Of a stretch of DNA of 64,000 nt, positions 1 to 12,400 are shown piece by piece. The stretch comes from Sarcocystis neurona (taxonomy: Eukaryota; Apicomplexa; Conoidasida; Eucoccidiorida; Sarcocystidae): assembly GCA_000727475.1 (NCBI GenBank), contig KL647288.1:3901604-3965603 (forward strand). The letters are read 5' to 3'. The position numbers and the translations under genes were made by a program. The stretch's first letter is position 1, and every line of letters starts with the position of its first letter. The notes beneath the pieces are model-generated. The model had not been told where the DNA came from. It saw only the letters and a program-made list of their open reading frames with translations, and made no database searches.

Positions 1-120
1 TATCTACAAGCAGGAACGAACTGCCGCGTCTGCATTAGTACAACTGCAGAAGTCTGGTCCATATAAACGTTTCATACGGCTGTCCTGGTGTACTCATACA
101 CACGTGTACACATACACATA

Positions 121-150
121 TATGTATATATATATATATATATATACATG
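121..150. repeat. TA microsatellite
   Basis: Run of TA with one GT interruption. Similar short TA runs occur at about 524-540, 586-615, 720-734, 1340-1355, 2346-2362, 16318-16336 and 19244-19262 in the repeat-rich DNA and are nearly absent from the repeat-poor blocks. Confidence 0.9.
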
Positions 151-545
151 AGTACGTATTTCTCGGTGTGTTGTAGACCATGCGTGGAGGGCTGCAGATG
201 TGTCTTACACGTGCGTGTGCGCAAAACGCGTGTGGGGCGTCCACAGTCGGCGCATGCAGTTTACATTTGTTGCCGTCGCATAGTCCTGGGATCCACGTAG
301 CTCTTCGAATAGAAGAGACGCGACGACCACTTAGTGTTTACATTGAACCGCCGGTGTCGAGTGACCAGCTGCATGCGCCGCCCCACACATACACACGTGT
401 GTGTATATATATCTGCATATCGAAGAAAGGGAGTGAATCGAATCTGCCCAAGTTCAACCGCACTGAGCACGTCACCATTCACTTGTGTGGGTCTGCACAC
501 GTATCACACACATTATCTATCTATCTATATATATATATATGCATA

Positions 546-950
546 TATGTATGTACACTCAGGTGTGTTTACACACGTCGCACATACATATATATATATA
601 TATATGTATATATATGTATATACGCATAATCATATATGTGTAGGTGTACACGCCTACGCACATAGACAGATGTCGTCACTCAGGTGTGTGTGAACACGTT
701 TCATATATATGTGAATACATATATATATATATATGTATATATGTGTGTTCGTTCACACTCAAGTGTTTTAACACACGTCGCATGTATATATATATATGTG
801 TATATACGCATATTCAGATATTTGTGGGTGAACAAGCCTGTGCACGTAGGCAGGCGTCGTCACTCAGGTGGGTGTGCACACGTTTCACATGTATATATGT
901 ATACGTATTTTCACAGTCAGGTGTGTTCACACACGTCTCACGCATGTATG
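546..950. repeat. Degenerate tandem repeat, period about 184-210 bases
   Basis: The motif CACTCAGGTGTGTTTACACACGTCG at 556 recurs as CACTCAAGTGTTTTAACACACGTCG at 766 and again, more diverged, at about 912. The linked motif GTCGTCACTCAGGTGTGTGTG at 672 recurs at 856 as GTCGTCACTCAGGTGGGTGTG. TA tracts of varying length separate the units. Confidence 0.75.
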
Positions 951-1070
951 TATATATGCGTATGTGTGTATATTCATGTGTACGTGTAGGTGTCCAGTGT
1001 TAGCCGTCTGGCGTATGTGGCCGTGTGTGCGCGGCTGTCTTGCGGCGTGTGGGTGGTGCTGCTGCTGCAG

Positions 1071-4000
1071 CGGGATCTGCAGGTGGAGAGAACAGCTGGT
1101 GGGGAGACGGTGGGAGCAGCAGCACGTCGGTCGTTGGTGTTTTCGACTTCCTGCGCGAACCGCTGTGGGGTGTCAGTTCAGACCAGCGCAGCTTCGCGCT
1201 CGGCTACCTGCTCAAGCTCCAGGTGTACAGACACCAGAGTCTCGCCGCCGGCGGTACGTCCGGGCTCGCGGGACTTCTCTCCACAGTGCCAGTCCTCTCT
1301 GTGTGCGCGTGTGTAAACTGGCGCAGGGGTGCCCTACATATATATATATATATGCATAACATGTATATAGGTGTATGTAGATCTGCGCATGATTGCTCTC
1401 TTCCTTCTCGCTGTTTATCTCCTTCCGCATGTATTGTATATGTGTAGAGGTGCGTATATGTGAACACGTGCGTGGCAGCGTCTAGACAGGTGCGGCGGAA
1501 CCCCTTCTTTTGTATTCGTCGGCAGGTGTGTCGGCGGATGATGAGGCTGCGCAAGGCGCTGCTTTGCTCTGCATATATGCGAACAAGTGCGTTCATCACA
1601 GACATGAGGATACATGTGTGCGTATGTAAGCTTCTGGATAGTTGCCTCACTTGCCGAGGTGCCCGCCTGCAGCGTCTGTGTGCGTGTGTCGAGGAGAAGT
1701 GCCGTGTGTTGTGGACGTTCTACTACGCGCCGTTCTCTGAAAAATCCCGCGTCGCTCGGGACGGGCACGCAAGGCTTCCGTCTCTGAATTTCCCGGTATA
1801 TCACTTGGAAGGCACTGGTAATGACGTCAGCGTGTCCTACTCCCTCTGTAGTTGGACAACTACGAGCATGTCTCGAGCCGCAGCGCTCAAGCATCAATAT
1901 GGACGGGTGTGCATATGTGGACATAGACGCATATCGCCAAATATGTCCGTATATATGACTCTGTGTTTCTACTTGTGTGTATACCGATCAATAATACCCT
2001 ACGTGTCTCTCTCGTACTCTGTCTCTCCCTCTTTCTCGCATGCTGTATGTGCATGCATGCATTTAAGCATGTTGGTGGTGGGTATCTACTGGGTGGGGAG
2101 TGCGAGTTCGAGCTGCCTCTGCCCTCAGCTGCGCGCTCTCCCTTGTTGCTGCTGCATCTGCGGGCTCGCCGCGGCTGCTGCTGCGCTCCCCTTGTGCCCG
2201 GGGCACCTCCAGGCCGCCCTGCTGCGGACGCTGCGGCTACTTGGTCGCCCGCGTACCATTTCTGTCTACCGCGCTGAGACAGCAGCGGCGGACGGTGAAA
2301 GCGCGTGTGCTCTGCGTGCGCCCGAGACTTAGGGTGCACACATATACATATATATATATATATGTCTATACGTATATCTGTATATTTGTACATATATGTG
2401 TATATCTACACACATATATAGATATATATATAAGTAGAAATGTATGTCTATACGTATATTTGTATATTTGTACATATGGCTCTATACCTATACGCACATA
2501 TAGATGAATATACATACATATATGTATGTCCATACGTATGTGTGTATATATATATATATATGTATGTCTGCACATACACATATATATATATATATGTATA
2601 GATGTGTATATGCAGGCACCTTCAACCGGGCTCGTCGTCGAGTATACTTTTGAGAAATGCAACTAATACCCGTGTCCATGCATACGCATAGGTGTGCATG
2701 TGTGTAGGCGCGCGCAGCCAATCTTCAAGAGCATGCGCGTTGGGGGCCACCTTTGGCTTCACTCTTTGCTTGGCTCTGCGGAGACCCAGACGCCGTACGA
2801 ATACGTCGCGCCGTCACCTGTGTGCCGCTCCTGCCTGTATGTGAATTTTTTTTCTACATGGGAAAGTTCTCATATATATACATGTGTGTATGCATGTGTG
2901 TGTGTGTGTGCTTACGTACACACGAAGAGAAAGACGCACCCAGGGACATATACATGTGCCGGTGCGTGTGTGTGTGCACGTAGGTGAATGCCTACTTATG
3001 GAGTAATGTGCTTCTGTATAGCTCTTGGTGATGTGCGAGGCGTGGGTGTGCGGGCGCGGTGGGCGGGCGAGAGAAAAAACCCAGGACGATGTGGCGCGGC
3101 TGTGCATGCATGTGCGTTTAGCTGTCGTCTACGGCTGCTTCCGCTGGTGGCGCCATCTTTGGCTGCTGGTGCTGCTGCTGTGCCTTTGGCATGAGCCCAG
3201 CTGCTTCCTGGGATCTGCTGGTAGACTACTGGTGGGTGGGTGTGCGTCGTTCGCTTTCGGCTGCTGTTGCTGCTGCTGCTGCACTGCATTGCGCTGCCGT
3301 GTTTGTGCGTATGTCTCACCTTGCTGCTCTCTCTGTGTGCCGCAGAAGCTGCTGCTGCGGCGGCGGCGCTGCCTCGTGGGGCTGCTGCTCCTGCTGCGGC
3401 CGCCGGTGGTCTGGGCGGCAGCGCGCGCGCAGCCTTCGTGGACTACGCCGTCGCTGACGCATTTCCCGAGTACTGGAAGTATGCACCTGCCTTCAGACTT
3501 CTGGCAATAAGGTACACCATCCCGCCCCCGACAGACATACACCCACACGTGAAGACGAAGAACCCCTCTCTCCTTCAGGCTGCTCTCTGTCTATGCGTAT
3601 ATATATATATATATGTATGTAATGTACGTATGTAATGTATGTACGTACGTATGTATGTATGTAATGTAGATATGTATGTATGTGATGGCTGTATGTAACG
3701 TACGTATGTATTATATATGCGTACGTAATGTATGTATGTATGTAATGTATGCATGTGTGTATATACGTATATATATATATGTATATACCTATGCGTGTGC
3801 GTACGTATGTTTGTATGTATGTATGCATGGATTTACATATATATTACTGTGTGCGTGTATGTAAATTCGTATGTGTGCATACGGTCATCTCTGTGCAGAT
3901 CCCCTTCAATTTTGTATTATTCGTAGCGAGAAGTACATGCGTGCGTATACCCATCCCTGTTGTTTTGCCTGTGTCTGGTCCCTGCCTGCCTTCGCTGTTT

Positions 4001-7000
4001 TTGCGGGTGTCCTCGCTGTGCCCGGATCTTCTTGCCACTCTGCCCGTTGCTGAGCGCAAGGCGCCGCGTCCTCTCCTCTGCTGTTGCACCTTTTCTGCTG
4101 CATTTCTCCCCCCCCAGTCCTGTCTGTCCCTCTCTATGTCACAGAGGCAACGCACTTGTTGGTTGATATTCCCGGGAAAATGTCTGTGCAGTCATCACGC
4201 CGTACGCAACTGGCCGCGTATATGCACTTGCCAGTTGTTGCTGTCGTCACGCCGCTGGAAGCAGCAGCAGCAGCGAGACGCGAAATGAAATTTTGTGTGT
4301 GTGTGTGTGTATGCGGACGCGCTGTGGGGCGCTTACGCATGTGGTCGTACCGATGGTGTACACAGGAGTAGGTGTATCCACGCGTATATCTGAATACGTG
4401 TGTGTATATATTTTTCTGCGTGTCTGCGTATTAAGAAGGCTGTCTGTGCCCACGTACGTACACATATACACATATGTGTGTATGCAGCGGTGTCGTTTCC
4501 TAGAGAATTCCCGCGCGCCATTCTCCCTCCGACTGACGGAAGGTGGAGTTACGTACTTTGTTAGATACACGTATACATGTGTATCCGTTTGTATATCTAT
4601 GCTTCAAGGACGCACTGTGACACAACAGGAGCGTTCAGATAGAAGCAGCAACCTTCGCAGCAGCAGCTGCTGCCTGCGAAGCGGCTGCCTGGCAGTCCAG
4701 CAGCAGCACCGGTCTGGAGAGCAGAAGCGCACCTGGCCATGAGCCGCAGCACCAGCCTGGATATCGCAGCAGCACTGCTACGAGTGGCTGCAGGAATCTG
4801 CCGGCAGCTAGCGAATCCCACGCGGTAGCGTGCTGACAAGTACCTGTCGTGGCACGTGTTTCTGTAGAGTAGCTGTTGCGTAATTGTTGACAACGACGTA
4901 GTGAGACTGACGGCGGCCTGACGGACGGCGACAGCTGAGTAGTCACGTTGCCGCTTCAACAGCAGCAGCGCTCACATATCTGTACAAGCAGCAGGCTGCC
5001 CCGCAGCAGCAACAACATAGAAGCAAGTGTTTAACAACGACGGCGTCGTTGCTGGCGCGCGTCCGTTCAGCACAGGAGCAGCCACCGTAGCAGCTGCAGC
5101 ATGCAACGGAGCAGCAGCGGCTGTGAAAGAGTGGGACGCGTGGGTGCGTCTTCTTTGCGGCAGGAATCGGAATTGCCGCCAGCAGCAGCCGTCTCAGCAG
5201 CAACCGCAGCAGCAGTGTAGCCAAGTGTTTCCTACCAGCAGCACCTGTAGCAGCGGTTGCCACGTATAATACGGGTGGTGCCTGGGTGAACAGAAGCGAC
5301 TACGCAGTAACCGTCTGCAAGCAGCACCTGCAGTATGTGCCCTTCCAGGAGAGAGCAACAGGAGCAGTTTGCCGACAAGGTGTGAGAGTGCTGCTGCATG
5401 TGCCGCTGTCGCGTCCTCGTGACGCAGTAAACCCGTACGTTTGCGTCTACGTATATAAGTCTTTGCAACGGAGCGTTCAGCTGATGTGGCGAGTGCTGCA
5501 AATGATGCGCTGCTGCTGCTGCAGTGACGACGGGCGGTGCGTGGCAGGGGTGAGCGGCGCCTTGGGGGTGCACCTGCAGCTGCAGGTCGCCCGGGGCAGC
5601 AGGTCGGCAGCTGCTGCTGCTGCGTACGGGAGTACCAGCCGCGTGGCGGCCGCAGGAGGGGAGACAGGCCACAGGCTGCAAGAGGAGCAGCAGGAAGGAC
5701 TCGACAGACACCCGTCTGCCCGGCACCAACTCCAGGAGCTGTTGACAGGTGCTCTCTCCATGGGCGACCTTCGGCTTGCAGTTGGACGCGCGACGGCTGT
5801 CCGCCCTTTCATACGTGAAATTGATGTGGCTGTTGCGCTGCAGCAAGCAGGTAACACCCGTCCCTCCCGCACCTCTCCATATATATGTGTATATCTGTAT
5901 ACGTGTATATACAACAGTGTGTAAGCATAGGTGTATGAGTGTGTGGCCTGGCATCTGACCGGTATAAAGAGTGTATGGGTGTGTACGCCTATACACGTAC
6001 ATATCTATACGAGTATACATACACGTACGGGTATGTATCAACTGTACACGTGAGCACTCACGAACTTGTATGTACATAGTTGTCTAGGAGTTCTGGCGTA
6101 TATGCGTAGGTATTACAGCAGCTCAACGCTACGTTGATCGTGTATCTGCATATATGTGTGTACATGTATATATATATATATATCAACTGTCCAGTTGAAC
6201 ACACGCGTGTATACACTTGTACTTGTTTATTCATATTCTAGCGTATATCCTTAGGTTTTACACCTGCGAAATGGTACCATACATATAAACACATACACAT
6301 ATATGTACGTATATATCCCATATCAAGTCTACATACATGTGGAGATCCAGAAGAAGACGCCTGTATAGATAAACGCACCCATGTACGTGCGTGCTTATTT
6401 TCCATACATCCTCGAGGTATGAAGGTATGTACGCACACATGTGTGTCCGTCATATACACGTGGGTGCCGTACGTCGGACTATCGGCACATGTATGCGTCT
6501 GCGTGTATACGAGAGTAAACGTGTGTGGGGATGCTCTATGCTGCCGAACAATACGTGGAAACACGCGGGTGTGGCCAAATTGCTGATGACTGCAGGAGTA
6601 GATCCGCAGGTGCCTCGTCGAATCGTTTCCATTTCCTTTTTTCCCATGAACCGCTACATCCCCATTTTCAACTACCAGTCCCCGCCGAACCCCGCCTCGC
6701 CTGAAAAAGTAAGCTGCGACTCTTTCGGCTGCTGCTGCTTCAGCTGCGTGACCTGCTGCATCTACAGCAGGTCTGGAGGAAAGCTCGACCGCTGCTACAT
6801 CGCTGGCTCTGTTTCACAGCGACTGGGACTGTTCTACGGGTGCTGCACGTATTTACACGGAATCTGCCGCTGAGTATGCTCCTCTTGCTGTTGCTGCCTG
6901 TACTGCGGATTTGCTGCTGCTGCTGCTGTTTCACGTGCACAGAGTTGCGGCCGACGACGGGTTTGTTTGTGTCTGATCGCGACAAAGGGCGGCACTGCGC

Positions 7001-9430
7001 ATCTCCCTGCTGCTGCTCGTGGGGCTGCCGCGGGTGCAGCTCCTGCTGGTGATGGTAGTCGCATCTGCGCTAGATGCGTTTTCTCCTCCGCTGCGTCCAC
7101 AAGCCACTGCTTCTGAGTTCTTGTTGTATTATCTGCTGTTGCTACTCCTGCCGTTGCTACTCCTGCCGTTGCTGCTGGAGACCTCTGTTGCGAAGGTCGT
7201 CCTGGTGGCGCTATTGGCACTGCGTCTTTCGCTGCTCCTCCTGCTGCCGGTACAGCTGCTCCTGTTGCTCTGGCGTGTGGGTTGCGCCTGCTTACAGGTG
7301 ACCGAGACACCGTTGTATCTGATGCTCCTCATGGACGACGGACTCCTGCTGCTGCTGTTCGTGGACCCCAACGGCGCAGTGCTGCCCTCCTACACGAGCT
7401 ACAGCTTCGACTACTTCTCCTCTTTCAGCTGGCACAACATCCTGGTAATCACTGCTGTTGCTACTGCTGTCATCGTTAACGGGGCTGCTCTTCCTGGTGC
7501 TCGACCCCGTGGAGCGGGGAGGGGGGGGTGGCGCATTCTGCGGTTACGGTGGCTCTCTCGTCGCGCTGTTGTTGCCACTGCTCTTCTGTCGTGTGTAGCT
7601 GTGACCCCATACACTGCTGTTGCTGCGGCTACCGTGTCCGGATGCCGGGTCGATTCTAGCACTCGCGTGCTACTGCTCCTGCTGCTGCCCCTCTCGCTGT
7701 ATCAGGTGCGGGTGCGGCTGTCGCACGCCGCTGCTGCTGCTGCCCAAGCAAGCCGCTGCTGCTAGTGTCGCCTCCGCTGATGCGCCGCAGTGTTCGGACG
7801 GTGCTGCCGTGAGGTACTGCTGATGATTTTGCGTTGGTCTACGGGTGGAGTTGGACGACAGTGCTGATGCAACAGACCCGAGACTCTCAGCTGCGCGTGG
7901 TATCCTGCTGCGGCTTTTTCGCACTTGCTGGGGCGTGCCACTGCTGTCGCACACGTGGTGCACTCCTCCGCCTTTGTGGGCTGCCGAGGTGCTGCTCCTC
8001 TGTATTTGGCTGATGCTACGGTGAAGGTGCATGTTGCTGCTGCTGTCGTCCTGGTGGTGTGTGTGGTGCTGCGCTGCAGATCCTGTTTTACATATTGCTG
8101 CTGGTGCTGTTCCATCTGCGGGGGCACCAGCTGCTGGTCACGGATGTTGCCGCGCCTCCGTTGGGCGGCACAGGCTTCGGAGGAATGGTGACAGCAGCAA
8201 CAGCAGGGGGGGGGGCAGCCGCAGCAGCAGCGGCGCAGACAACGAGCGTCCTGCTGCAGATGCTGCGTTTCTGCTTGATATGTATACGCGTTTTGACGTC
8301 GTTGCTGCTCTTCCCCATCGTCTCTCTGTTGCTCGCCTGTCTACGTGCCCTGCGTCTCGTCTCGTCGGGCTTCCGCGCAACCGCCAACTTCCGTCTCCCC
8401 TTCCTCCGGCCGAATCCTCCCGAACCCCAAACAAATCAGACCCGCGTTCCCAGGCGCAACGCGGCTGCTCCTGCTGCTGTTCCTGCTGCTGCTCGTGCTC
8501 CCGCTGCAGCAGCGACAGTCGGGCCAGCTGCTGCTGTCAACCCTGTGTCTACGCGGTCGCAGGCCCCTCAGAGGCCACCCGCTGCCGGGGGAAGTGCTGT
8601 TACTCCTGCTGCTGCTGCTTTACGTAGCACTAGTAGTAACAGCAGCAGTAGCAGTGGTGGTAATGGTGGTAGTGGTAGTAGTAGCAGTGCAGACAGTAGT
8701 AGTAATGGTCGTAGTGACGGTGCGCACGCAGATGGAGAGCGCGGACTAGGGGGGGATGTTACCACTGCTGCTGCTGGTGAAGGTGACGTTCGAACAGCAG
8801 GGGCAGCGCGCGCCAGTCCGGCTGCAACACAAGTGACGGACGCAGCCGCAGCGGCGGCGCGGACTGCTGCAACGGTAACAGCAGCAGTAGGACACAAGAT
8901 GTCACCAGGACAAGGAGAAGAAGAATTAGCAGGACAGGCGCCAGGTGAGGATACCAGGAGAGACGCGAGTGACAGTCTCTCGGCAGCAAGCAGCAGCAGG
9001 TTGTGTGGGGAGCGACGCGCCTGCGCAGGGCAGCAGACAAGCACAAGTCATACGCAACACTCCACTAGCAGCAGCAGTGGTGAAGCGGCGTTTGCAGCGG
9101 GAGGGGGAGGAGGAGGAGCAGCAGCAGCATTGACAGCAGGAAAAACCGCTGGAGGAAAAACTGCAGGGGAAACAGTCGAAGAAGAAAGCGCAGCCGGAGC
9201 CCAAGAAGGAGCGGTACCGGCCGCAGGACTACGAGGACGAGGCAACGGCGAAGAAGGAGAAGGGGCAGCACCAGCAGCAGCAGCAGACGCGTCAGACCTT
9301 GGTTCACGACGTGCTCTTTTTCTCCAAGCGGCCCTGCGAAGAAGGCAGCCACGGCCTTCACAGGAGATTCTATAATTCCCTATTTTCTTCAGGAGCACAC
9401 GCACAGTATATATATATATGTGTAGATTGA
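1071..9430 (+). CDS. Multi-exon membrane protein of unknown family (5' end not found)
   Basis: Chain of exons with GC-rich third positions: about 1071-1222, 1673-1795, 2129-2252, 3346 to 3511 or 3554, 4118-4294, 5749-5850, 6596-6708, 7298-7444, 8080-8187, 9140-9430 (TGA). From 4118 onward every joint keeps phase. Between 3346 and 4118 an extra small exon near 3900 is needed, so this part is unresolved. The sequence includes FDFLREPLWGVSSDQRSF, FVDYAVADAFPEYWKYAPAF, MSVQSSRRTQLAAYMHLP and FFPMNRYIPIFNYQSPP. Two hydrophobic stretches follow in the exons at 7298 and 8080 (LFYILLLVLFHLRG). The C-terminal tail is strongly charged (EKKLQ-type Lys/Glu/Gln blocks, QPEPKKERYRPQDYEDEAT) and probably cytosolic. 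The hydrophobic pair just before a charged tail suggests a membrane-anchored protein; the function is not recognised. Upstream exons may lie beyond the window start or in the repeats before 1000. Confidence 0.5.
3601..3830. repeat. GTAT/ACGT tetranucleotide array inside an intron
   Basis: Dense array of GTAT, GTAATGTA and ACGT units with TA runs. It lies between the exon ending near 3511-3554 and the exon at 4118 of the long plus-strand gene. Confidence 0.85.
7030..8730. repeat. CTG/CAG (GCA) repeat-dense intronic DNA
   Basis: Interspersed CTG/GCT runs around the exons at 7298 and 8080, then a GTAGTAGT/AGCAGTAG stretch at about 8625-8720. It explains the very long stop-free frame 8059-9375. 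Confidence 0.8.
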
Positions 9431-12400
9431 AGATATCTGTGTAAATTTGTGGACAAACGTGAGTACGTGTAGAGGATTTGTTTTCCCAGAAACAAAGGCA
9501 TGTGAGGGTACAGCAGCACCGAGGCTGGATACCTCCCTGCGAATCTCCAGAAGATAGCCGGATGCGATCCTGGGCGACTTAGCGCAAGGAGTGATTCACA
9601 CAGACATAACGGAGGCTAGAAGGCGTGCACATATATGTATTTCTATATATTTATGTGTGTAATGCGTGAGTACGTGTAGAGGAGATAGCGTGAGAAATAG
9701 GAAGCCAGGCAGGGACGGATGTGCAAACTCTGAGACGTGGGTCGTGCACCACACAGGCTTGTGGTCAGAAAGCGGGACGTCTGCACTCCTCCTGCGGTCT
9801 TATCCATCTCTGTACGGATACACGTGCGTATTTACGTGTATATGTGTATGTGGTCCTCCACCGGAAAGGGTGCCGTCGCTTGCACCGCATACAATTTTCT
9901 CCACCCTGTTTTCAAGCAGAAACACATCCCCTCCGCATGTTCCAAATACGCGTGGGTGACGTACCTGTAGCACATACCGAGAATCAATGTAGAGTATCCC
10001 TGTGCAGGTGGTCTAGGCATTCACATATCTGTCTGTATGTATGTAAACATCCGTATGTGTGTGTATGACACATACGCAGTGAGCCCATACGTAGTGTACG
10101 TGCATGCGCCGTACTCACGTATTTATTCATGGGCGACTGTACGGCCGTACACTACGCGTACGTGCGTGTGAGCAGAACATTACATATGCATGTACGTGTG
10201 TGTGGTATGTGCCTATAGTGTACATGTGCACATCTAGTCAAAGCAGATATAGAACAACGTATCAATTACGGTGGAGAGTACGTGGATCCTACAGGGATGC
10301 ATGTGGGGGGCATTACCTGCGAGAGGGCAGGTCCGCGTGTGCTTTTGTAGTGAACTAAAACGACAGCACACACAGACACGTGTACTTGTGTGGTTTTGCA
10401 GCGTTCTGGCCACGTGTGCACGCACAGAATTAGACGGCAGTGTGCCAGGCCAAGGGGTAGTGATTCGGTAGGCAACCAAGAGGCAAAAGGCAGAAATTTG
10501 CGGAGGTCTGCGGACTGTATTGCGGAGTCTTCTCGACAAAGCTTTTGCTGTAGGACGCGCTCGTTGAACAACGATAAGGAAAGTAACACAGGCCTCCAGA
10601 CTCGCAGGGTGGCCGTGAAATTTTTCTACTTGTATTCATTTGCATGCGTAAACAGAGAGACGGAGAAAAAAAGATGAAGTACACCTGTGTATGCACACTT
10701 GTGTGTGTACTACGTGCCTGCGTAAGGACAGCCGCGGGGGGTGTTCTTTGGGGGAGGGTGAGGAGAAAAGCAGAACTAGACACAGGCACAAGCACGTATC
10801 GAGTGAGGAGAGAAGCAGAGCTAGACACAGACACAAGCACGTATCGACGCTGCTTTAATTAGCGTGTGCGCGCTCACCAGTCCGCTGATGTTCTTGTAGG
10901 AGGTCCAACACCGGTACGACGTTGCTTCCTCTTCAGAAGAAAGAAAGCGCTACGGAGACATCCGGGAACGATGCTGGCGCGGCTTTACCGTATGCAGGGC
11001 AGCGCCATTCTCCCAGCGACACCGTCGTACACGTCTTTGTCTTGGGTCCACATGTGCTACCTCCCCGCTGCATAATTCGATGTGCCACTAAATATATTTC
11101 TATCTACGCACATGCATGTATTTACACATAAATGCATACATCGTGTAGCCGCATTGCCGTACGCTGGTTTATGTAAATACACCTGATCGGTTCATCAGAG
11201 GTACACGTTTACGTATAATGTTTCGGGTGTATACAGGTGTGTGTGTGTGTGTACAAGTATCGTAGAAACGCTTGTGTTCACTCCAACCTAGTGAGATATA
11301 TATGTATGTATATGTACATTTATGGATAGGGAACACGAGCATGGCATGTAGTCTGATATCCAGGGCAGCCTTACACGGCACATCATCTTCACTGCTGGAG
11401 CAGCCAGCCGTTTCGTATTACAACTTCACTTTTGAAATTGAAAGTTGTACACTGACAACACGGTACAAAATTACCACCTGTGCGTGTGTCTGTGTAAAAC
11501 TTCATACCCGCAGCAGTCGCTCGATCGTAAGTGACGTAGAAACACTTTACCGTTCCTTGGGAACGATCTGCTTGTGGCTACGCAGCATCCTGACCGGCAG
11601 CTTTAACCGAAGCGCCCGGACGCTTTGTAACACTACAACAACTCGGCACTCTATCTACTGAAAATATCTCCTCGGCGAAGTTGAGAGATAGATGATTTGC
11701 GCGTGCGTATTTCTAGAAAGGGCCTGTTTAATTGTTGGCGTGTGTACGTACGCGTGTTCATGGGTATTTATGAGGTGTAGTGTGGAAGTTCTTCAGACAC
11801 GTACAGACATAAACGTACAAATGTATGCATATGTATATGTAAACCTAAGTATGCATGTAAGTACGTAGTCTTCGCGCGTGTTTGTATGTGTACGTACATC
11901 TCTCCGAGAAAAACAAACGTCTGCCTTCGTGGAGGACCACGGCTTCTAGTAATATGCATTACTTGGATATTGTAGGAAGTCTCCGTATTTCATCGACGGC
12001 CTTTTTTCCGAAGGATTTGGACTGCATTTGCGACAGCAACGACACCAGGCTTCGCTGGATGAAAACTATGCAACACACAAGAAGATACCGTTAGATCTAC
12101 AGGGTACAGGATTTTTTAGCACAACCAGAAGAACAGCCGCTCGGCGCCAAGTGCGTCTTTCTGCCTGTAAGACGGTCACACGCTCCAGCGGCGACAATTT
12201 CTCTTCAAAAATTTTCCATATCCAGAATGAGTGAACATGCAGTTAGTTCTTGGGACAGGCAGGGTATTCACATGTGGAACCCCGTGTGTGTTTTTCTATG
12301 ATACACGCATGCCTACGTCAAGCGTCACTTCCAGGTTCTTCGATTATCGAATCTATACGTACATGCTTCAACTCAGTTTAACACATGCGCATATGTATAC

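Noticed and set aside
88..990. Several frames rich in Tyr, Ile, Val, His and Thr
   Set aside because: They are translations of TA, TG and GTAT microsatellites; the same holds for such frames at 2.4-2.7, 3.6-3.9, 17.9-18.4 and 61.3-62.0 kb.
5232..6077. 281-codon minus-strand frame
   Set aside because: Antisense to the exon at 5749-5850 of the plus-strand gene and to GCA repeats; rich in repeat-type residues.
8059..9375. 438-codon plus-strand open frame
   Set aside because: Composition is Ala/Ser/Gly/Leu runs from GCA and AGT repeats. A shifted frame in the last 290 bases has much better codon preference, so the long frame is a repeat artefact.
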